A stretch of DNA of 64,000 bases from JACKIC01 sp964543795 (GTDB lineage Bacteria > Planctomycetota > UBA1135 > UBA2386): assembly GCA_964543795.1 (NCBI GenBank), contig CAZIZN010000006.1, forward strand, positions 172,741 through 236,740, written 5' to 3'. Every line of letters starts with the position of its first letter. The first letter of the stretch is position 1. The position numbers and the translations under genes were made by a program. The notes beneath the pieces are model-generated. The model saw only the letters and a list, made by a program, of their open reading frames with translations. It was not told the DNA's origin and did not search any database. Shown one piece after another: positions 1-8,823 of the stretch.

Positions 1-55
1 GGTCGACGCGGCTGGCAGCTGACGACCGGCTGACGATCGCGCGACGCGGGCGCCG

Positions 56-1138
56 TCAGCCGCCGGCGCGCAGCGCCGCGGCGATGCGCTGCGCGACCCA
101 GCCGTTGCCTTCGCGCGTCATGTGGCCGTCGAACCACCGGCGCCGCAGGCCCGGGTCGTCGCGCTCGGCGGCGAGGAACTCGGCGACGAGATCGAGCGTC
201 TCGACGCCGATCGCGCGACCGGCCGCCAGCACGTCGCTGGCGCTCGCGTTCGCCTCGGCGCCCTGCAGCACCAGCAGGAGCCGCACGCCGCGAGCCCTGG
301 CGCGCTCGGCGATGCGCCGCACCAGCCGCTTGCCGATCTCCGGTCCCTTGCCGACGAGGTGCGGCACCGGCACCTGTTTCTGGTCCTCGATCCACCATTG
401 ACGGCAGGCGTGCGCGAGGATGCCGTCGAGCAGGGCGCTGCAGCCGAGCAGGTCCTTGATCCAGCGCTGCCCCACCTCGTCGGGCGCCGAGGTGTCGGCG
501 ACCGGGCTGTTGCGCAGCACGAGCCCGTCGCCTTCGAGGTCGAACCAGGGAACCGGCGTGTAGCGCTTGCTGTATTCGCAGCGCTCGAGGTCGCCGGCGA
601 TGAAGCTCACCACGAGCGTGTGCACGGGTCGTCGTTCGAGCAGCAGCTCGGCGCGCAGCACCGCCTGCGTGAGGCTGTAGCCGAACACGCCCGCGTTGGC
701 GACCGGCCGGTCGAGCAGCCGTTCGAGCTGTGCCGGCCACGACGCGTCGTCGTCGACCTGGTCGCCGAAGGTGAACGAGTCTCCCACCGCGACGATCAGC
801 CCGTCGCCCTTCGGCGGCGCCCCGTCGCCGTTGCGCCGGAAGCCGTCCGCGTCGATCGAGACGCGGGTGCCCCAGTGGTTGTCGGTGCTCGCGAAGCCCG
901 GCGTCGGCACGTAGCCGAGCAGCGGGTCGGCCACCGCCGGATAGCCGCGCTTCATCAGGTCGACGCGCAGGCTGCGGAAGCTGCCGAAGTGCAGCGGCGC
1001 GCGCGCGAGCCGGATCGCCAGTTCGGCGACCAGCAGCAGCGCCGCGACGGGCAGCAGCGCGAACAGCAGCTTCTTGCGGCGGGAGAGCGGCGCACGCCGA
1101 GCGGGCCCGCGCGACGGCGTCGAGGGAGGAGGGCTCAC
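56..1138 (-). CDS. SGNH/GDSL-family hydrolase, membrane-anchored
   Basis: The product is 360 aa. A basic N-terminus is followed by one hydrophobic segment at about residues 22-42, so it is probably inner-membrane anchored with its catalytic domain outside. GDSFTFG at residues 119-125 is the nucleophile block with Ser121, and an Asp-Gly-His near residue 335 fits the C-terminal acid/base block. The family hydrolyses esters, often acyl groups on sugars or lipids; the substrate cannot be told here. The chosen start is a GTG at 1138 that overlaps the uvrC stop in a GTGA arrangement, so the gene is translationally coupled to uvrC. The GTG is inferred from this overlap and from the position of the membrane segment. 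Confidence 0.8.
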   Translation of the reverse strand: MSPPPSTPSRGPARRAPLSRRKKLLFALLPVAALLLVAELAIRLARAPLHFGSFRSLRVDLMKRGYPAVADPLLGYVPTPGFASTDNHWGTRVSIDADGFRRNGDGAPPKGDGLIVAVGDSFTFGDQVDDDASWPAQLERLLDRPVANAGVFGYSLTQAVLRAELLLERRPVHTLVVSFIAGDLERCEYSKRYTPVPWFDLEGDGLVLRNSPVADTSAPDEVGQRWIKDLLGCSALLDGILAHACRQWWIEDQKQVPVPHLVGKGPEIGKRLVRRIAERARARGVRLLLVLQGAEANASASDVLAAGRAIGVETLDLVAEFLAAERDDPGLRRRWFDGHMTREGNGWVAQRIAAALRAGG

Positions 1139-2970
1139 GATGTCTCCGGGTGCAGGTGCGACCAGATCGTCTCGGCGACCGCCGCGGGCAGCTTCGGCAC
1201 GGCGCGCAGCGCCTCGCGCGACGCACAGCGCAGCGCCGACAGCGAGCCGAAGTGCCGCAGCAAGAGCCGGCGGCGCGTCGGCCCGACGCCCGGGATCGCG
1301 TCGAGTTCCGAACCCAGACGCCCGCGCGTCTGGCGATGGTAGGTGATCGCGAAGCGGTGCGCTTCGTCGCGCAGCGCGGCGATCAGCAGGGTCTCGGGCG
1401 CCGCCGGCGGCAGCGCGATCGCCGCATCGCGCCCCGGCAGGAACAGGCGCTCGCCGGTCTCCGCGCGCGCGTCGCCGACGCCGCGCAGACGGCTCTTGGC
1501 CAGCCCGCAGCGCCGCAGGTCGTCCTGCAGCCCCAGTTCGGCGACGGCGCGCTCGGCGGCGGCGAGCTGGCCCTTGCCGCCGTCGACGACCAGCAGGTCC
1601 GGCAGGTCCTCGTCGTCGCGTTCGAGGCACAACGACAGGCTGCGCCGCACCGCCTCCTCCATCGCCGCGAAGTCGTCGCCGGCGTGCTCCGCCGAGATGC
1701 GGAAGCGCCGGTAGTGCGCCTTGTCGGGCTGGCCGTCGACGAACGCCACGCGCGAGGCCACGGTGCTGGTGCCCTGGATCGTCGACACGTCGATGCAGTG
1801 CAGCCGCTGCGGCGCCTCGGGCAGATCGAGCAGGCGGGCGAGCCGTTCGGCGCCGGCGGCCCGGCGTCGGGCGGCGTCGGCCGCCATCGCATCGGCCAGC
1901 TCGGCGTTCTGTTGCGCCAGTTCGAGATGACGGCGGCGGTCGCCGCGCTGCGGCACCAGCAGTTCGACCTTGCCGCCGCGCTTGTGCTGCAACCACGCGC
2001 GGATGATGTCCGGCTCGGCGGGCGGCGCGGGCAGCAGGATCGTCGCCGGCACGTAGCGATCGCCTTCGTAGAGCCGGCCCAGCACGTCGCCGAGCAGCAG
2101 TTCGTCGGGCAACTCGCTGCGGAACGCGAACCGGCGCACGCTCTCGAGCGCGCCGCCGCGGAAGGCCAGGAACGCGACCGCGACGTCGTCGCCGGCGCGG
2201 TGCAGGCCGACGGCGTCCTCGTCGCCGGCGTCGGCGACGACGCTCTGGGGCTCGGCGACGAGCTGCAGCGCCGCGATCTGCTCCTTCTGCGCCTGCGCGC
2301 GTTCGAACTCGAGGTTCGCCGCGGCCTCCGCCATGCGCGCCCGCAGTTCGACGAGCACGGGCGCCACGTCGCCGCGCAAGATCCGGACCGAGCGGTCGAG
2401 CAGCTCTTCGTAGGCGGCGCGATCGACGAGGCCGACGCAGGGCGCGGGGCAGCGACCGATCTGGTGCTTGATGCACGGCCGCGTGCGGTTGTCGAACACG
2501 TGGTCGGTGCAGTCGCGCAGCGGCACCACCTTGTGCAGGAGGCGCAGCGTGCGCCGCACCGCCTTCGCCGAGGCGAACGGCCCGAAGTACTGGGCGCCGT
2601 CGTCCTGCCGCCGCCGCACCAGCCGGTACCACGGCCAGGCCTGCTTGCGATCGAGCCGCAGCAGCAGGAACGCCTTGTCGTCGCGCAGCTTGATGTTGTA
2701 GCGCGGCTGCCGCTTCTTGATCACCGTGTTCTCGAGCAGCAGCGCCTCCTGCTCGGTCGCGGTGGCCAGGAACTCGACGTCGCGCGCTTCCTCGGCGAGG
2801 AAGCGCAGCTGGTATCGGCCGTCGCCGCCGGGCTTGAGGTAGCTGCGCACGCGCGCCCGCAGGTCGGCGGCCTTGCCGACGTAGAGCGCTTCGCCCCGGG
2901 CGCCGAGGAAGACGTAGATCCCGGGCCCGGTCGGGAAGCGGGCGACCTTGTCGGCGATGCGGGGATCCAT
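1135..2970 (-). CDS. uvrC: Excinuclease ABC subunit C
   Basis: The product is 611 aa, normal for UvrC, which makes both incisions around a lesion in nucleotide excision repair with UvrB. Visible in order are a GIY-YIG nuclease at about residues 12-90 (GPGIYVF and LYVGK), a UVR motif near 205-240 that contacts UvrB, an RNase H-like endonuclease near 370-520, and helix-hairpin-helix motifs at about 545-605 (IPGVGPTRRR). Catalytic Asp residues are retained in IDVSTIQGT, GDDFAAM and VVDGGKGQL, and the His in HRFAITYHR. The block usually written DISH reads DVST here, so that His is replaced. The ATG at 2970 is chosen because the fold begins directly after it; an upstream extension would be low-complexity. 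uvrB lies at 29043-31106. Confidence 0.95.
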   Translation of the reverse strand: MDPRIADKVARFPTGPGIYVFLGARGEALYVGKAADLRARVRSYLKPGGDGRYQLRFLAEEARDVEFLATATEQEALLLENTVIKKRQPRYNIKLRDDKAFLLLRLDRKQAWPWYRLVRRRQDDGAQYFGPFASAKAVRRTLRLLHKVVPLRDCTDHVFDNRTRPCIKHQIGRCPAPCVGLVDRAAYEELLDRSVRILRGDVAPVLVELRARMAEAAANLEFERAQAQKEQIAALQLVAEPQSVVADAGDEDAVGLHRAGDDVAVAFLAFRGGALESVRRFAFRSELPDELLLGDVLGRLYEGDRYVPATILLPAPPAEPDIIRAWLQHKRGGKVELLVPQRGDRRRHLELAQQNAELADAMAADAARRRAAGAERLARLLDLPEAPQRLHCIDVSTIQGTSTVASRVAFVDGQPDKAHYRRFRISAEHAGDDFAAMEEAVRRSLSLCLERDDEDLPDLLVVDGGKGQLAAAERAVAELGLQDDLRRCGLAKSRLRGVGDARAETGERLFLPGRDAAIALPPAAPETLLIAALRDEAHRFAITYHRQTRGRLGSELDAIPGVGPTRRRLLLRHFGSLSALRCASREALRAVPKLPAAVAETIWSHLHPETS

Positions 2971-3096
2971 CGGGGGGAGGCGCGTAGTCGTAGCGCCGAT
3001 GGCGGCGGATCCAAGCTGCCGTCCGCGCGGGGCCCGCGGCGACGCCGGTCGCGCGGCCGGCTCCTCGCCCAACGCCATGGCCCGGACGCGTGGGGA

Positions 3097-3126
3097 TTGC
3101 CAGGGCGACGCCTGGCGCACTAGCCT
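3097..3126 (+). promoter_or_regulatory. Sigma70-like promoter of the PKD protein gene
   Basis: TTGCCA at 3097-3102 and TAGCCT at 3121-3126 are separated by 18 bases and end 30 bases before the ATG at 3157. The TAGCCT box recurs upstream of pckA. Confidence 0.5.
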
Positions 3127-3156
3127 CTGCCGCTCCTCACCTCAGGAGTTCCATCC

Positions 3157-5256
3157 ATGCAGATCCTGTCACGCCTCGCCGTGTCCGCCTGCGCATTCGC
3201 CGTGTCGGCGCTGGCGCAGACCCCCATCGTGGCTCCGTTCGGCTACGCCAACGCCGAAGGCGCCTCCAACAACGCATTCCCCTGGAACCGCGGCGCGCAG
3301 AGCATGCGGATCCAGATGATCTACGACAGCTCGCACTTCACGAACCAAGGGGCCGCGGGGGCGGTGCTGATCTCGCAACTCCGCTTCCGCGCCAACGCGA
3401 GCACCTCCACCTGGGCCGGCGGATCCTGGCCGAACGTGCGCATCGACATGTCGACGGCCGCCGTCGACTACCTCGCCGCCTCGGCGACGTTCGCCAACAA
3501 CCACGGCGCCGACCAGGCGACCGTGCACCAGGGAACCGTGACCGTGACCGGCGGCACCGGCAACGGCGCGGGCGTGCCCGGCCCCTGGTACGTCGACATC
3601 CAGCTCACGACGCCGTTCGTCTACGACCCGACGACCGGTAGCGACCTCATGGTCGACGTGTTCCTCGACGGCACGGGCTGGTCCGGCGCGAGCACCGCAT
3701 CGGACGCCGTCTCCGGCGCCACGGCGACGCCGGCCCCGCCGCTCGGCACGCGCGTCTACGACTCGACGGGCATCACCGGCCTCACCGGTACGGTCGGGCT
3801 GAACCACATGCTCGTCACGGAGTTCACCTTCGTGCCGGCAGTGGGCCTGTTCCCCTCCTTCTCCGCGTCGGCGCGCACGGGCCCCTCGCCGCTCGCCGTG
3901 CAGTTCACGGACCGCACGTACTCCTCGGCGCCCGGCGGCGTGCTCGCCTGGCAGTGGGACGTCGACGGCGACAGCATCGTCGACTACACGACCCAGAACC
4001 CGACGCACACCTACAACGCCTGCGGCAACTACACCGTGTCCTTGACGGCGATCGACGGCGTACACGGCGCGGTCACGACGACGCGCACGAACTACATCGT
4101 CACCGACGAGGTCGTGCCGGACTTCACGTGGTCGATCATCGGCCCGGGCACGCTGCAGTTCATCGACACGAGCGTGCCGACGCCGACGTCGTGGGCCTGG
4201 GACCTCGACGGGGACAACGTCGTCGACTCCACGGCGCCGAACCCGGTCTTCGTCTATCCGTCGTCGTGCGTCGCAGGCCCCGTCGTGACCCTGACGGTCG
4301 GCCGGCTCTGCCGCGGCCCCTACACGGTGCAGAAGACCTCCTTCGTGGCGACCACCCTCGAGACCGTGCGCAACGGCGCCACGTCCACGTCGACCGGTTC
4401 GGCCAACCTGTTCGACATCGACGTCACGAATCCGCTCGGCATCAGCATCTGCCAGCTCGAGACCAAGACCACCGCGGCGGTCAACGCGCCGGTCACGATC
4501 GACGTGTTCATCACGCCCGGCACCTACGTGGGCGCGACGACCAACCAGTCGCTCTGGCGGCAGGTCGCGTCGATCCCGGCGCTCGGCACCGGTTCGGGTG
4601 CTGCGGCACCGCTGATCGTGATGAGCCTGTCGCCGCCGCTCTACCTGCCGCACGGCACCTACGGCGTCATGATCCGTTGCACGGGCGCCAGCGTGCAGTA
4701 CAGCTCGGGCGGTCCGGCGACCTACACGAGCCCGGACGCGACGATCACGGCCGGTGCGGTGCAGGGCACGCCGTTCAGCGGGGCTCTGTTGACGCCGCGC
4801 CTGTGGAACGGCGCGCTGCGCTTCTCGACCTGCAGCGCGACCGGCGACGCCGGCTACCAGTTCTTCGGGGCCGGCTGCAACGGCAGCTTGGGCACCCCGG
4901 GCAACGTGGCCACGAGCCAACCGCGGCTCGGCCAGACGGCCACTGTCAGCCTGACGAACCTGCCGCAGAGCGCGGTGTTCTTCATGGTCGGGTTCAGCAA
5001 GACGAACTCGTCGTTCGGACCGCTGCCCGTCGACCTGACGCCGTTCGGCGCGCCCGGTTGCTCGGGGCGCGTCAGCCCCGACGCGGTGGTCCTGCTCGTC
5101 GGCAGCGCCAACACGGCGACGTTCAACCTCGCGATCCCGAACACGACGGCCTTCCTCTGCCAGCAGTTCTTCACGCAGGGGCTGTCGGTGGACCCCGGGC
5201 TCAACGCGCTCGGCTCGGCCGCCACGGACGCCGCGGCGATGATCATCGGTCAGTGA
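3157..5256 (+). CDS. Secreted PKD-domain surface protein
   Basis: The product is 699 aa with a cleavable signal peptide (residues 1 to about 20, ending SALAQ). An N-terminal beta-rich part of about 225 residues is followed by two PKD domains at about 230-315 and 315-385, recognised by WQWDVDGDS and WAWDLDGDN. From about residue 567 comes the C-terminal domain shared with eight other secreted proteins here (FGAGCNGSLGTPG through to a GAPGC motif). PKD domains usually mediate protein or glycan contacts, so an adhesive or structural role outside the cell is inferred; no catalytic site is seen. AGGAG lies about 8 bases before the ATG, supporting this start. Confidence 0.85.
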   Translation: MQILSRLAVSACAFAVSALAQTPIVAPFGYANAEGASNNAFPWNRGAQSMRIQMIYDSSHFTNQGAAGAVLISQLRFRANASTSTWAGGSWPNVRIDMSTAAVDYLAASATFANNHGADQATVHQGTVTVTGGTGNGAGVPGPWYVDIQLTTPFVYDPTTGSDLMVDVFLDGTGWSGASTASDAVSGATATPAPPLGTRVYDSTGITGLTGTVGLNHMLVTEFTFVPAVGLFPSFSASARTGPSPLAVQFTDRTYSSAPGGVLAWQWDVDGDSIVDYTTQNPTHTYNACGNYTVSLTAIDGVHGAVTTTRTNYIVTDEVVPDFTWSIIGPGTLQFIDTSVPTPTSWAWDLDGDNVVDSTAPNPVFVYPSSCVAGPVVTLTVGRLCRGPYTVQKTSFVATTLETVRNGATSTSTGSANLFDIDVTNPLGISICQLETKTTAAVNAPVTIDVFITPGTYVGATTNQSLWRQVASIPALGTGSGAAAPLIVMSLSPPLYLPHGTYGVMIRCTGASVQYSSGGPATYTSPDATITAGAVQGTPFSGALLTPRLWNGALRFSTCSATGDAGYQFFGAGCNGSLGTPGNVATSQPRLGQTATVSLTNLPQSAVFFMVGFSKTNSSFGPLPVDLTPFGAPGCSGRVSPDAVVLLVGSANTATFNLAIPNTTAFLCQQFFTQGLSVDPGLNALGSAATDAAAMIIGQ

Positions 5257-5658
5257 CCTGACCATGCCGCCGCGCGCGCCGCGGCAGGTCCGGGGCGGCA
5301 CACGTGTCGTCCCGGACGGCCCGGCTGCGGATCGACGACGGTCCGCCCCGTCCGTCGCCACAGCGGACGGACCCCGCCTCGGCCGCCGGCCAGGCTCGCC
5401 GTGATGCCACGCGCCAGCCGGCGCCGACGAGGATCTCGACGCTCGTCGGGTCGTTGTCGAGGTCGACGACCGCGGCGTCGACGCTGCGGACGGGCGCGAC
5501 GCGCCAGCGCGCGTTGCTGTCGACCGGCAGGCCGCGGGTTCGCCATCCTGCATGCCACGGGCATGCCCCCGCGACGAACTGCTGACAGCACTCCCCTTGC
5601 CGCCGCCCCCTGCAGGCCGTTCGCTCCGGGACTCCCCACCCCTTCCACCCACCCCACG
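5257..5658 (+). other. 402-base intergenic stretch
   Basis: No convincing gene is seen on either strand. A short hairpin (TGCCGC 5265-5270 with GCGGCA 5281-5286) follows the upstream stop and may aid termination. The remainder is G+C-rich with no recognised site. Confidence 0.4.
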
Positions 5659-6786
5659 ATGCCCCAAAGCAACTCCTCCCTCGCGCTGCGCGCCGCCGCC
5701 GCGACCCTGTTCGCCTGCTCCCTCCTCCCTGCCCAGGACCTGATCGGCGTCGGCTGGGCCGGCCAGGTCGTGCTGATCGACTCCTACACCGCGGCCGTGA
5801 CGCCGCTCGGCACGGGCATGCCCGGCCAGAACGGCCTCGCCCGCGACGCCAGCGGCAACTACTGGTGCACCACGCGCACGAACACGACGCCGTACGTCTA
5901 CGGCTACACGATGCTCGACCCGAACACCGGCGCGGCGACCCTCGTGCACGCCAACGGCACCGACCTGCGAGGCCTCTCGGACGACGGTGCGGGCAACCTG
6001 TTCGGCATCGCGCAGGCGTCCGCCGACCAGCTCGTGCGCATCGACGTCGCCACGGGCGCCAGCACGACGATCGGCAGCACCGGCTTCGGCGGTCTGCAGG
6101 GCCTGGCGCTGCACCAGGGCGTGCTCTACGGCTGGGACATCTCCAACGGGCTCCTGATCATCGACCAGAACACGGGCGTCGCCACCGACCCGTTCCCCGG
6201 CCTCGGCGGGCCCAGCGGCTTGCAGTACCTCTGTTCGCACCCCGACGGCCGCCTGCTCGCGGGCGGCGGCAGCACCACCAATTCGCTCTACACCGTCGAC
6301 GTGACGACGGGGTTCACGACGCTGATCGGCGTCACGAGCGGTGCTTCCGACCTGCGTGGCCTCGAGCCGCTCGGCGGTCGCGCCACCTCGTTCGGCACCG
6401 GCTGCGCCGGCGCCTTCGGTCCCGTCGTGCTGACGGTGACCGGCAACCTGCGCGCCAACGGCAACATCGTCTACTCGTCGACCAACCACGCGCCGAACGC
6501 GCTCGGCGCGATCGTGTTCGGCCTCAGCACGAGCATGAACGGCGGCCTGCCGCTGCCGCTGCTGCTCGACCCGATCTTCGGCACCAGCGGCTGCACGCTC
6601 TACACGAGCATCGACGCCTCCGTGATCGGCATCACCTCGGCCGCCGGTCCCGCGACGCTGACGTTCTCGTACGGCCTGCCGGCAGCGGCCGCCGGCGCGA
6701 TCTTCCACGTGCAGCACGGCTGCTTCGAGCCCGTGCAGGGTGGCCTGTCGTGGTCGAACGCCGCGACGGTGCAGATCGGGATGTAG
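5659..6786 (+). CDS. Secreted beta-propeller-like protein
   Basis: The product is 375 aa and starts at the ATG at 5659, which gives a typical signal peptide (ending SLLPAQ). The body has repeated short blade-like stretches (for example DLIGVGWAGQVVLIDS, NTGAATLV and TTGFTTLIG), as in YncE/NHL-type propellers that bind ligands or proteins; no catalytic residues can be assigned. Residues from about 245 onward carry the shared C-terminal domain, starting FGTGCAGAFGP and containing the Gly-Cys-Thr-Leu turn. It is followed by a very stable hairpin before the convergent efflux operon. Confidence 0.8.
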   Translation: MPQSNSSLALRAAAATLFACSLLPAQDLIGVGWAGQVVLIDSYTAAVTPLGTGMPGQNGLARDASGNYWCTTRTNTTPYVYGYTMLDPNTGAATLVHANGTDLRGLSDDGAGNLFGIAQASADQLVRIDVATGASTTIGSTGFGGLQGLALHQGVLYGWDISNGLLIIDQNTGVATDPFPGLGGPSGLQYLCSHPDGRLLAGGGSTTNSLYTVDVTTGFTTLIGVTSGASDLRGLEPLGGRATSFGTGCAGAFGPVVLTVTGNLRANGNIVYSSTNHAPNALGAIVFGLSTSMNGGLPLPLLLDPIFGTSGCTLYTSIDASVIGITSAAGPATLTFSYGLPAAAAGAIFHVQHGCFEPVQGGLSWSNAATVQIGM

Positions 6787-6793
6787 CTCCCGA

Positions 6794-6823
6794 TCCGCCC
6801 GCGCGGACGACCGCGCGGGCGGA
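6794..6823. terminator. Bidirectional hairpin terminator
   Basis: A perfect 13-bp stem (6794-6806 with 6811-6823) closes an ACGA loop. It sits between two convergent genes that stop at 6786 and 6830. There is no T tract on either side, so it is called from stem strength and position. Confidence 0.6.
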
Positions 6824-6829
6824 CCGCGG

Positions 6830-8098
6830 TCACTCGTGCCGCAGCGCGCGGACCGGATCCATGAGCGCGGCGCGCCGCGCCGGATAGAGGCCGAACACCA
6901 CGCCCGTCGCGCACGAGATGCCCATCGCCAGCAGCACGGACCACAGCGTGATCACGGGCTTCCAGTCGGTGAACTGCTCGATCGCGAGCGCGCCGACGAT
7001 GCCGAGCCCGATGCCGAGTACGCCGGCGATCGCGGTCAGCGTCACCGTCTCGACGAGGAACTGCAGCGTGATGTCGGCCTGCGTGGCACCGATCGCCCGG
7101 CGGATGCCGATCTCGCGGGTGCGTTCGGTCACCGACGCCAGCATGATGTTGAGGATGCCGATGCCGCCGACGAGCAGCGAGATGCCGGCGATCAACGGCA
7201 GCACGAGGTCGAACGTGCGCTGCGTCTTGGCGCGCTGTTCGAGCAGTTCGATCGGCACCACCACCGAGTAGTCCTTGCGCTCGTGGAACGTGTCGAGGAT
7301 CGCGTGGATGCCGCGCGCCGTCGCCGGCACGTTCGCCTCGCGGTCGACGCGGCAGACGATCTGGTGCAGCTCGACGCGCGTGTACTCCTCGGACCCCTCG
7401 TTCGACGTGTAGTGCATGAGGCCGAGCCGGTCGATCACCGTCGCGTACGGCACGTAGACCTCGAGCGCGCGGTCGTCGACGCCGAGCACGGCGCGGTCGG
7501 GGTTCTTCGTCGCGAAGTCGGGCAGCACGCCGACCACGCGGTAGTAGTTGCTGCCGATCTTGAGGTCGAGGTCGAGCGGATCGCCGACGTAGCGCGCCTC
7601 GGCGATCACGCGCGCCCGCACCACGCAGACGCGCGCCCGCTCCCGCTCGTCGGCCGCGGTGAGCAGCCGCCCGCGCATCGGCCGGAAGTTCAGCACCGTG
7701 AAGTGCTCCGGCGTCACGCCCTGCACCTTCGCCTCGACGCGGCGGCCGCGGAACCAGATCCAGTCCTTGACCTCGTGCACCGGCAGGGCCGCGACGACCG
7801 CCGGCAGCGTGCGACGGATCTGCTCCAGGTCGCGGAACGTGAGCCCGTAGCGCAGCACGTAGGAACCTTCGGTCTTCTTCGTGTCCTGCTCGGCCGGCGG
7901 CTTCTGCGCGTTGATCAGGATGTTCGTCGTGCCGAGCTCCTCGATCTGCTCGAGGATCGCGCGGCGCGCCCCCTCGCCGGCCGACACCATCGACATCACC
8001 GAGGCGATGCCGAAGATGATGCCCAGCGCGGTCAGCAGCGAACGCAGCTTGTGGCGGCGCAGGTTGCGCAGCGCCTCGACGATCAGCTCGTGGAACAC
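6830..8098 (-). CDS. MacB-like ABC transporter permease (FtsX domain)
   Basis: The product is 422 aa. A first membrane helix at about residues 18-40 follows an NLRRHKLRSLLTALGI motif typical of MacB/LolC permeases. A periplasmic domain of about 230 residues comes next, then three further helices that form the FtsX domain. Unlike E. coli MacB there is no fused ATPase; the ATPase is the separate upstream gene. The GTG at 8098 overlaps the end of the ATPase gene by 16 bases. It is the last gene of a four-gene tripartite export operon; the exported substrate is unknown. Confidence 0.87.
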   Translation of the reverse strand: MFHELIVEALRNLRRHKLRSLLTALGIIFGIASVMSMVSAGEGARRAILEQIEELGTTNILINAQKPPAEQDTKKTEGSYVLRYGLTFRDLEQIRRTLPAVVAALPVHEVKDWIWFRGRRVEAKVQGVTPEHFTVLNFRPMRGRLLTAADERERARVCVVRARVIAEARYVGDPLDLDLKIGSNYYRVVGVLPDFATKNPDRAVLGVDDRALEVYVPYATVIDRLGLMHYTSNEGSEEYTRVELHQIVCRVDREANVPATARGIHAILDTFHERKDYSVVVPIELLEQRAKTQRTFDLVLPLIAGISLLVGGIGILNIMLASVTERTREIGIRRAIGATQADITLQFLVETVTLTAIAGVLGIGLGIVGALAIEQFTDWKPVITLWSVLLAMGISCATGVVFGLYPARRAALMDPVRALRHE

Positions 8099-8823
8099 GC
8101 CGCCTCCGCGGACCGCTGCCGGCGGCCGTCGTCGGCGGCGATCGCGCCGTCGCGCAGCGTGATGCGGCGTTCGGCGCGCGCCGCCACGCCCGGGTCGTGC
8201 GTGATCATGACGATCGTGCGGCCCTGCGCGTGCAGGTCGACGAACATGCCGATGATCTCGGCCGAGGTCTTGCTGTCGAGGTTGCCGGTCGGCTCGTCGG
8301 CGAGGATCAGCGCCGGCTCGTTGACGAGCGCCCGTGCCAGTGCCGTGCGCTGGCATTCGCCGCCCGACAACATCGTCGGCAGGTGGTCGAGGCGATGGCC
8401 GAGACCGACGCGGTCGATCAGCGCCGCGGCGCGCCGGCGCCGCTCCTGGCGGCCCACGCGTGCGTAGAGCAGCGGCAGCTCGACGTTCTCCTGCACGCTG
8501 AGGTGCGAGACGAGCTGGAAGGACTGGAAGACGAAGCCGATGTGGGTCTTGCGCACCCGCGACAGGCTCTGGTCGTCGAGTCGGGCCACGTCCTCGCCGA
8601 CCAGGTGGTAGGAGCCGGTGCTGGGCCGGTCGAGGCAGCCGAGGATGTTGAGCAGCGTCGACTTGCCCGAGCCCGACGAGCCGACGATCGCCAGGTACTC
8701 GCCCTCCGCCACCGCGAGATCGATGCCGCGCAGCACGGGCACGGGGTTCTGGGACGTGCCGTAGGTCTTCGTGATGCCGCGCAGCAGCAGCACCGCGTCG
8801 CACGTGGGCTCGACCGACGTCAT
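8083..8823 (-). CDS. ABC transporter ATP-binding protein, MacB/LolD type
   Basis: The product is 246 aa, a single nucleotide-binding domain. Walker A GSSGSGKST is at residues 48-56, the signature is LSGGECQRTALARAL, and Walker B with the catalytic Glu is LILADEPTGNLDS. It should energise the FtsX-type permease encoded next. The signature has Glu-Cys where Gln-Gln is more common. The start overlaps the stop of the adaptor gene as ATGA, so the genes are translationally coupled. Confidence 0.93.
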   Translation of the reverse strand: MTSVEPTCDAVLLLRGITKTYGTSQNPVPVLRGIDLAVAEGEYLAIVGSSGSGKSTLLNILGCLDRPSTGSYHLVGEDVARLDDQSLSRVRKTHIGFVFQSFQLVSHLSVQENVELPLLYARVGRQERRRRAAALIDRVGLGHRLDHLPTMLSGGECQRTALARALVNEPALILADEPTGNLDSKTSAEIIGMFVDLHAQGRTIVMITHDPGVAARAERRITLRDGAIAADDGRRQRSAEAACSTS

